Source: Synechococcus sp. GFB01 (GTDB lineage Bacteria; Cyanobacteriota; Cyanobacteriia; PCC-6307; Cyanobiaceae). Taken from it: a stretch of 7,077 bases of DNA. This document shows, one piece after another, positions 1 to 7,077 of the stretch (within the stretch, counting starts at the first letter, position 1; the number at the start of each line of letters is the position of its first letter). The notes beneath the pieces were generated by a model. That model saw only the letters and a program-made list of their open reading frames with translations. It searched no databases and was not told the DNA's origin. The position numbers and the translations under genes were made by a program. The DNA is taken from assembly GCF_001039265.1 (NCBI RefSeq), contig NZ_LFEK01000039.1:1-7077 (forward strand), written 5' to 3'.

Positions 1-42
1 CCCCGTACTCGAATCGCACGCAACCGTTGGCCGTGCCTGTCC
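1..42. other. Host flank left of the insertion sequences
   Basis: This short stretch precedes the first insertion sequence. None of its three forward frames resembles the C-terminus of the ATP synthase a subunit, so it is probably intergenic DNA downstream of atpB, but that is inference from gene order in relatives. It joins in sequence to position 2558 once both insertion elements and one CTAG copy are removed. It is too short to identify further. Confidence 0.5.
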
Positions 43-44
43 TA

Positions 45-62
45 GTGTGCCGTCCCGCAAAT
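45..62 (+). repeat. IS630 left terminal inverted repeat
   Basis: This is the left end of the IS630-family element. It pairs with 1173-1190 at 15 of 18 positions, with mismatches at repeat positions 5, 14 and 16. The flanking TA at 43-44 is the left copy of the target duplication. Confidence 0.9.
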
Positions 63-89
63 AGCCGGTAGAATATGAAGTGTCTCCTC

Positions 90-94
90 GGGAG
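90..94 (+). promoter_or_regulatory. Shine-Dalgarno site that selects the IS630 transposase start
   Basis: GGGAG lies seven bases before the ATG at 102. The upstream in-frame ATG at 75 has no comparable site, which favours 102 as the true start. Confidence 0.6.
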
Positions 95-101
95 TCGTTT
101 C

Positions 102-1193
102 ATGCCGACTGGTCGCCCCATGGCTCCTCTGGAGCTGTCGGCTGATGAGACCAGCCAGCTCCAGAGCCTGGCTGGATCAAGGACCTTGCCGCATTCGATC
201 GTTCAGCGGGCGCAGATCGTGCTGGCCTGCGCTGCTGGTGACACCAACACCGCTGTCGCCAAGCAATTTGGAGTCCGCGGCTCAACGGTGGGCAAATGGC
301 GGCAGCGCTACCTCGATCTGGGCATCGAGGGCCTTCATGACGAACTGCGTCCCGGCCGGCCCCGCACCTACGAGGACGACAAGGTGGCCGAGGTCATCAA
401 CCGGGCCCTGCAGACCAAGCCAACCGATGGCAGCACCCACTGGAGCGCTCGGACTTTGGCAGCGGCGACTGGGATCTCAAAGACAACAGTTCACCGCTGG
501 CTGCAGATCTTCTCGGTCCAGCCCCACCGGCAGAAATCGTTCAAGCTCTCCACCGATCCGTTCTTTGTGGAGAAGGTCCGCGACATCGTTGGCCTGTACC
601 TGAACCCGCCGGACAAGGCGATGGTGCTCTGCGTCGACGAGAAGACGCAGATCCAGGCCCTGGACCGCACCCAGCCGCTCCTGCCCATGGGTCTGGGCTA
701 CGTGGAAGGCGTCACTCACGACTACATCCGCCACGGCACCACCACCCTGTTCGCGGCTTTGGACGTGGCCACAGGAGAAGTGATCACCCAGTGCAAACCC
801 CGCCACCGGCACCAGGAGTTCCTGGGGTTCCTCAGGCAGATCGAGAAGTCCGTCCCGGAAGATCTGGACGTCCATCTGGTGGTGGACAACACCTGCACCC
901 ACAAGCACGCCAAGGTCAGGGCGTGGCTGGCGCAGAGGCCCCGCTTCCACGTGCACTACACGCCCACATACGCCTCCTGGCTGAACCAGGTGGAGCGCTG
1001 GTTCGGGATCATCACCCAGCGGGCGATCCGGCGCGGCAGCTTCTCCAGCGTCAAGGAGCTGATCGCCAAGATCGAGCAGTTCGTGGCCGCCTACAACAAG
1101 ACCAAAGCGCCGTTCAACTGGACCGCAAACGCGGATTCAATCCTGGAGAAGCTCCAGCGACTTTGTTCGCAAATCTCCGGGACGGGACACTAG
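102..1193 (+). CDS. IS630 family transposase
   Basis: This is a DDE transposase of 363 residues that cuts and rejoins the ends of its own element. The N-terminal part contains a helix-turn-helix (about residues 48-70, around AVAKQFGVRGSTVGKW) followed by a GRP linker. A second HTH-like segment lies near 115-133 (ARTLAAATGISKTTVHRWL). The catalytic triad is visible: D179 in LCVDEKTQ, D262 in LVVDNT and E298 in NQVERWF, with 35 residues between the last two, as expected for IS630. I chose the start at 102 because of its ribosome-binding site and because family members commonly begin MPTGRP. An in-frame ATG at 75 would add nine residues. The last codons are the right inverted repeat itself, and the TAG stop is made from the duplicated TA plus the next base outside the element. 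No frame break is present. Confidence 0.93.
   Translation: MPTGRPMAPLELSADETSQLQSLAGSRTLPHSIVQRAQIVLACAAGDTNTAVAKQFGVRGSTVGKWRQRYLDLGIEGLHDELRPGRPRTYEDDKVAEVINRALQTKPTDGSTHWSARTLAAATGISKTTVHRWLQIFSVQPHRQKSFKLSTDPFFVEKVRDIVGLYLNPPDKAMVLCVDEKTQIQALDRTQPLLPMGLGYVEGVTHDYIRHGTTTLFAALDVATGEVITQCKPRHRHQEFLGFLRQIEKSVPEDLDVHLVVDNTCTHKHAKVRAWLAQRPRFHVHYTPTYASWLNQVERWFGIITQRAIRRGSFSSVKELIAKIEQFVAAYNKTKAPFNWTANADSILEKLQRLCSQISGTGH
1173..1190 (-). repeat. IS630 right terminal inverted repeat, inside the transposase gene
   Basis: This is the right end of the IS630-family element and the partner of 45-62. It encodes the last residues (ISGTGH) of the transposase, so coding sequence and transposase binding site overlap completely here. 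Confidence 0.88.
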
Positions 1194-1206
1194 GAGGCTG
1201 CTGAAA
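1194..1206 (+). repeat. IS5-type left terminal inverted repeat
   Basis: Left end GAGGCTGCTGAAA, a perfect 13-bp match to the complement of 2541-2553. The next base differs and the one after matches again. Confidence 0.88.
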
Positions 1207-1249
1207 AACTGGTCCAGCCGCGGGAGAATGGCCCAACGGCACTGAGCGG

Positions 1250-2385
1250 ATGCGCGGCCAGCAGGAACGCACCGGTCCTCTGTTCTCCTACGTCTCCACA
1301 GAAGAGCGGATCCCCAAGGCCCATCCCCTGCGGCAGGTGCGGCGGCTGGCCGATCAAGCCCTCGGATCGCCTCAACCCCACCTTCTGCAGGCTCTCACCC
1401 CGAGGTGGGCGCCCCTCGATCCCGCCGGAGCAGCTGCTGCTGGCCCTGTTGCTGCAGGCGATCTACGGCATCCGCTCGGAGCGGATGCTGATCGAGCAAC
1501 TGGACTACAACCTGCTGTTTCGCTGGTTTGTCGGCCTCAACCCGGACGATCCCGTCTGGCATCCCACCACATTCACCAGAACCGCGACCGGCTGCTCAAC
1601 GAGGAGCTGATGGCGATGTTCCTGGAGCTGCTGCTGGCCTCGCCGGAGGTCAAGCCGCTGCTGAGCTCCGAGCACTTCTCGGTGGATGGCACCCTGCTGC
1701 GGGCCTGGGCCTCGCACAGCTCGCTGGAGCGGATCGACGGAGGCGATGACGATCCGCCACCGCCCAGTGGCGGCAATGGGTTTGGCTCAGGCTCCGCCAA
1801 GGGGAAGAAGCGGGCCAAAGGAGATTTCCGCGGTCTGCTGCTCTCCAACCAGACCCACCGCTCCCGCAGTGACGGCGAAGCCGGCTGTTCCGCAAGTCCA
1901 ATGGCACTGGGGCGTTCCTCAGCTACCTGGGCCATTGCCTCATGGAGAACCGCCATGGCCTGGTGGTGGCCAGCGAGGTGACCCCAGCCGATGGCTACGG
2001 CGAGCGTTCGGCAGCGGTGCGGATGGCGAGTTCGCTCCCCGGCGCTCACCAAAAGACACTGGGAGCCGACAAGGGCTACGACACCAGGGATTTTGTCGCC
2101 GACGTCCGCTTTGCCGGCATCACGCCGCATGTGGCGCAGAACATTCAGGCGCGTCGCCGCTCCGCCATCGACGGGCGAACCGTTCGGCATCAGGGCTACG
2201 GCAAGTCGATCAACGCAAGGAAGCGGATCGAGCAGGTGTTTGGCTGGATCAAACAGGCTGCGGGGCTGCGGCAGCTCAAGGCCCGAGGTCGATCCCGGGT
2301 CGGAGCGGTGTTCCGGTTGCATGTGGTGGCCTACAACCTGATCCGTCTGGCCAACCTGCTCAGCCCGAGGGGGGCGCTGGCATGA
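1250..2385 (+). pseudogene. IS5 family transposase, three single-base frame breaks
   Basis: The reading frame starts at ATG 1250 (MRGQQERTGPLFSYVS) and ends at TGA 2383-2385. Translation needs three corrections: one extra C near 1370, one missing A near 1578 and one missing C near 1882. The repaired protein is about 378 residues and matches the IS5-type family from end to end, including the GRPSIPPEQLL segment and the LLFRWFVGL segment. The catalytic residues are visible: D in FSVDGT (codon 1685), D in GADKGYD (codon 2068) and E in RKRIEQVFGWIK (codon 2230). The last segment carries the R(3)E(6)K spacing of IS5 transposases. As written no full-length protein can be made. Decay and sequencing error both fit. 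The same kind of indel in the neighbouring atp genes makes error the likelier cause. Confidence 0.85.
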
Positions 2386-2422
2386 AACGGGCAAAGCAAG
2401 GCGAGAAGGGCAGATCAGGCGC

Positions 2423-2446
2423 CCGGACCCCCGTGCAGAGGTCCGG
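2423..2446 (+). other. Hairpin in the 3' part of the IS5-type element
   Basis: CCGGACC (2423-2429) and GGTCCGG (2440-2446) form a 7-bp perfect stem with a 10-base loop, between the transposase stop and the right end. No T-run follows, so it is not a standard intrinsic terminator. It could slow readthrough from the transposase into the atp genes or be a subterminal site. Its function is unknown. Confidence 0.4.
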
Positions 2447-2540
2447 AGACCCCGCCCGCTTTGCAGGACAACGCTGCCGATTGGCGCAGCGACGGGCCGG
2501 TCAGAACAAGTCGAAGTGGCGAGACTCGGATTGGCTGCTA

Positions 2541-2553
2541 TTTCAGCAGCCTC
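2541..2553 (-). repeat. IS5-type right terminal inverted repeat
   Basis: TTTCAGCAGCCTC is the exact complement of the left end at 1194-1206. Confidence 0.88.
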
Positions 2554-2557
2554 CTAG
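2554..2557. repeat. CTAG target duplication, right copy
   Basis: CTAG directly follows the right end of the IS5-type element. The left copy is split by, or shared with, the IS630 element: C42-TA(43-44) plus G1193, or C1190-TAG(1191-1193). Both readings give the same final sequence. Confidence 0.75.
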
Positions 2558-3569
<1,012 letters not shown>

Positions 3570-3573
<4 letters not shown>

Positions 3574-4103
3574 CTCCTCTCCTTTTCACCCATTCCCGGC
3601 TGTTCGCCCATGCAGGCGGGTTCGGCATCAACCTCAACCTGCTCGACACCAACCTGATCAACCTGGTCATCGTGATCGGTGTTCTGGTTTGGTTCCTGCG
3701 GGGCTTCCTCGGCGGCATCCTCGAGCGCCGCCGCCAGGCCATCCTCGCCGACCTCAGCGATGCCGAGGATCGGCTCAAGGCCGCCAACGCTGCCCTGGCC
3801 AAGGCCCAGGGCGATCTGGCTGCCGCACAGCAGAAGGCGGCCCAGATCCTTGCCGATGGCAAGGCTCGTGCCCAGTCAGTGCGCGTCGAGAGTGAGCAGC
3901 GCACGATCGAGGAAATGGCGCGCCTCCGGCAGGACGCCGTGGCGGATCTCAATGCGGAGGCGGCCCGCGTCACCGACCTGCTGCGTCGGGAGGCCGCCCG
4001 CCAGGCGATCGAGACCGCCCTTGCCACACTCCCCGGCAAGTTGGATGACGCCGCCCAGGCCCGCCTGATCGATCAATCCATCCAATCGCTGGGGAACGGC
4101 TGA
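3570..4103 (+). CDS. atpF: ATP synthase F0 subunit b
   Basis: This stator subunit is 177 residues long and intact. A short N-terminal segment (MTPLLFTHSR..AHAGGFGINLNLLDTN) precedes a single membrane helix at about residues 27-48 (LINLVIVIGVLVWFLRGFL). An alanine-rich, charged coiled coil (about 52-150) then reaches up to delta and alpha on the F1 head. The LDTNLINL motif at the membrane entrance is typical of cyanobacterial and chloroplast b subunits. The start ATG at 3570 overlaps the b' stop as ATGA and has no Shine-Dalgarno site of its own, so translation is probably coupled to b'. Its stop overlaps the next start as TGATG. Confidence 0.95.
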
Positions 4104-4651
4104 TGCCACTGCTCAACACCATCTCCACGCCGTACGCGGAAGCCCTGCTGCAGGTTGCGGAGTCGCGCCAGGAAACCGATACCGTCGCCGATCAGGTGCG
4201 ATCGCTGCTGGCCATCTGGAACGAGAGCCCCGAGCTTCGCGCCGCCATGGTCTCGCCCGTGCTGGAGCCGGATGCCAAGAAGGCCGCTCTGCTCTCCCTG
4301 TTCGGGGATCAGCTCACGGCTTCCCTGCAGAATCTCCTCAAGCTGCTGGCTGATCGCCAGCGGATCGCCGTGCTCGATGCGGTTCTGATCCGCTTTCTCG
4401 AGCTCTATCGGGAGCTGCGGCGCGTCACCCTCGCCCGGGTGATCTCCGCCACGCCTCTGACGGAGGAACAGCAGAAGCAGCTCAACCGCCGCGTCCAGAC
4501 GATCGCCGGCACCGAATCCGTGGAATTCGACCTTTCGGTCGATCCCGCCCTGATCGGTGGGTTCATCGTGCGCATGGGGTCCCAGGTGATCGACGCCAGC
4601 CTCGCCGGTCAGGTTCGACGTCTCGGTCTGTCGCTGGCCAAGGTGGGCTAG
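4103..4651 (+). CDS. atpH: ATP synthase F1 subunit delta
   Basis: Delta caps the F1 head and holds the b/b' stator to alpha; it corresponds to mitochondrial OSCP. The protein is 182 residues and intact. The helical N-terminal domain starts with STPYAEALLQVAE (about residues 8-20), the usual YA..L beginning of the family. The C-terminal signature is clear at about 143-165 (DLSVDPALIGGFIVRMGSQV). The start overlaps the atpF stop by one base (TGATG), and a GGGGA run a few bases upstream may aid initiation. The symbol atpD is used for this subunit in some cyanobacteria. Confidence 0.95.
   Translation: MPLLNTISTPYAEALLQVAESRQETDTVADQVRSLLAIWNESPELRAAMVSPVLEPDAKKAALLSLFGDQLTASLQNLLKLLADRQRIAVLDAVLIRFLELYRELRRVTLARVISATPLTEEQQKQLNRRVQTIAGTESVEFDLSVDPALIGGFIVRMGSQVIDASLAGQVRRLGLSLAKVG
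4198..4205. repeat. HIP1 octamer
   Basis: A second GCGATCGC, within the delta gene. Two copies in about 7 kb are only mildly suggestive of HIP1 enrichment. Confidence 0.4.
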
Positions 4652-6226
<1,575 letters not shown>

Positions 6227-6227
<1 letters not shown>

Positions 6228-6231
6228 GGAG
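6227..6231 (+). promoter_or_regulatory. Shine-Dalgarno site of atpC
   Basis: AGGAG overlaps the last base of the atpA stop codon and sits nine bases before the gamma start at 6241, tying gamma initiation to the end of alpha translation. Confidence 0.65.
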
Positions 6232-6240
6232 ATCACTCAG

Positions 6241-7077
6241 ATGGCCAATCTCAAAGAGATCCGCGACCGCATCAGTTCGGTCAAGAACACCCGCAAGATC
6301 ACCGAGGCCATGCGCCTGGTGGCGGCCGCCAAGGTGCGCCGCGCCCAGGAGCAGGTGCTGCGCAGCCGGCCCTTCGCCGACCGTCTCGCCCGTGTACTGG
6401 AGAACCTCCAGTCGCGGATGCGCTTCGAGGATGTGGATGCTCCGCTGCTCGAGGAGCGTGAGCTGCGCACGATCACCCTGCTCGCGGTGACCGGCGACCG
6501 GGGCCTGTGCGGGGGCTACAACGCCAACATCATCAAGCGCACCGAGCAGCGTCACGCCGAGCTCAAGGACCAGGGCTTCGACGTGGACCTCGTGCTGATC
6601 GGTCGCAAGGCGATCACCTACTTCCAGAACCGCGCCAGCCAGTACACCATCCGGGCCAGCTTCACCGGCCTGGAGCAGGTGCCGAACGCCTCCGAGGCGA
6701 TGAAGATCGGCAGCGAGATCCTGGCGGAGTTCCTGTCGGGCTCCACCGACCGGGTGGAGATCATCTTCACCAAGTTCATCAACCTGGTGAGCTCCAGGCC
6801 GGTGATCCAGACCCTGCTGCCGCTCGATCCCCAGGGGATCGCGGTGGCCGACGACGAGATCTTCCGGCTCACCACCCGTGAAGGTCAGCTGGTGGTCGAG
6901 CCCGGCACCAGCCCAAACGTGGAGCCTCGGCTGCCCTCCGACATCGTGTTCGACCAGAGCCCCGACCAGCTGCTCAACGCCCTGCTGCCGCTGTATCTGG
7001 AAAACCAGCTGCTGCGCTCGCTTCAGGAGGCGGCCGCCTCCGAGCTGGCCAGCCGGATGACGGCCATGAACAACGCC
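6241..7077 (+). CDS. atpC: ATP synthase F1 subunit gamma, cut by the right window edge
   Basis: Gamma is the central rotating shaft that couples the c-ring to the alpha/beta head. The first 279 residues are present and open to the window end. The missing part is the conserved C-terminal helix, roughly 35-40 residues judging by relatives. The N-terminal helix [36 protein letters not shown] is split here as [15 protein letters not shown] (1-15) and [16 protein letters not shown] (16-31). [13 protein letters not shown] spans 85-97. Residues about 198-232 correspond to the extra regulatory loop of photosynthetic gamma subunits, but this loop has no cysteine, so the thiol switch of chloroplast gamma is absent, as is usual in cyanobacteria. 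The start has a good ribosome-binding site 13 bases after the alpha stop. The gene is also called atpG in other bacteria. Confidence 0.95.
   Translation, partial: MANLKEIRDRISSVKNTRKITEAMRLVAAAKVRRAQEQVLRSRPFADRLARVLENLQSRMRFEDVDAPLLEERELRTITLLAVTGDRGLCGGYNANIIKRTEQRHAELKDQGFDVDLVLIGRKAITYFQNRASQYTIRASFTGLEQVPNASEAMKIGSEILAEFLSGSTDRVEIIFTKFINLVSSRPVIQTLLPLDPQGIAVADDEIFRLTTREGQLVVEPGTSPNVEPRLPSDIVFDQSPDQLLNALLPLYLENQLLRSLQEAAASELASRMTAMNNA

Larger units (their letters stand above)
45..1190 (+). mobile_element. Complete IS630-family insertion sequence
   Basis: This is a 1146-bp element bounded by imperfect 18-bp inverted repeats. The left end reads GTGTGCCGTCCCGCAAAT and the complement of the right end reads GTGTCCCGTCCCGGAGAT, matching at 15 of 18 positions. 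A TA dinucleotide flanks each end (43-44 and 1191-1192), the target duplication expected for the IS630/Tc1/mariner group, within a CTAG context as known for IS630 itself. The single transposase gene fills nearly the whole element and is intact, so the element could be active. Its outer right edge abuts the left end of a second element with only TA and one G between them. Confidence 0.93.
1194..2553 (+). mobile_element. IS5-type insertion sequence with a broken transposase
   Basis: This is a 1360-bp element whose ends, GAGGCTGCTGAAA (1194-1206) and its exact complement (2541-2553), form perfect 13-bp inverted repeats. The right end is followed by CTAG (2554-2557). The left end is preceded by TAG, with the C supplied either by the IS630 end at 1190 or by the host base at 42. 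A 4-bp YTAR duplication such as CTAG is characteristic of the IS5 group. The transposase reads in the same direction as the atp genes but needs three frame corrections. The last 168 bases after the transposase hold a hairpin and the right end, with no gene visible. Confidence 0.88.

Noticed and set aside
75..101. Transposase start at ATG 75
   Set aside because: No good ribosome-binding site precedes it, while ATG 102 has GGGAG at proper spacing and matches the usual family N-terminus.
1250..2385. Programmed ribosomal frameshifting in the IS5-type transposase
   Set aside because: Three separate shifts of both signs would be needed and no slippery heptamer is visible at the break points. Random indels explain it better.
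1573..2394. Minus-strand open frame of 273 codons inside the IS5-type element
   Set aside because: It is antisense to the recognisable transposase, whose catalytic motifs are on the plus strand.
45..2553. A composite transposon formed by the two elements
   Set aside because: The elements belong to different families, have different ends and enclose no passenger gene. They are simply adjacent insertions.

Overview
The window is a high-GC cyanobacterial segment, most probably from a picocyanobacterium of the Synechococcus/Cyanobium group. The evidence is an 82-residue c-type rotor subunit, a b' subunit encoded next to b, and the gene order c, b', b, delta, alpha, gamma. This is the cyanobacterial arrangement of the F0F1 ATP synthase cluster. 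The genus is inferred from remembered family sequences, not from a search.

Layout: positions 1-42 are a short host flank with no gene I can identify. Next come two insertion sequences in the same orientation as the atp genes. The first is a complete IS630-family element (45-1190) with an intact DDE transposase and 18-bp imperfect terminal repeats. The second is an IS5-type element (1194-2553) with perfect 13-bp ends and a transposase broken by three single-base indels. Both use the same CTAG site and are packed end to end. With both removed, the ancestral junction is restored as ...CTGTC-CTAG-GCGTTCC.... A 156-base host intergenic stretch follows (2558-2713), and then the atp genes: atpE (c), atpG (b'), atpF (b), atpH (delta), atpA (alpha) and the start of atpC (gamma), which runs off the right edge. 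In relatives the a-subunit gene atpB lies just before atpE, so the insertions probably sit in the atpB-atpE gap, but atpB is not in this window.

The genes encode the proton-driven rotary ATP synthase of the thylakoid and plasma membrane. The c-ring turns on the proton gradient, gamma carries rotation into the alpha/beta head, and b/b' with delta form the stator. Several genes overlap or nearly touch (ATGA at b'/b, TGATG at b/delta), so translational coupling is likely. A strong GC-rich stem-loop separates atpE from atpG.

The main anomaly is a set of seven single-base frame breaks: three in the IS5-type transposase, one in atpE, one in atpG (b') and two in atpA. Each is repaired by adding or removing one base in a short run, and the repaired proteins match the family in length and sequence. 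Sequencing or assembly error is the simplest explanation. A decaying second copy of the operon is the alternative. I see no clearly new biological system here. The best leads are the shared CTAG insertion site, the IS630 stop codon completed by target DNA, the insertion position just upstream of the c-subunit gene, and the stem-loop after atpE.
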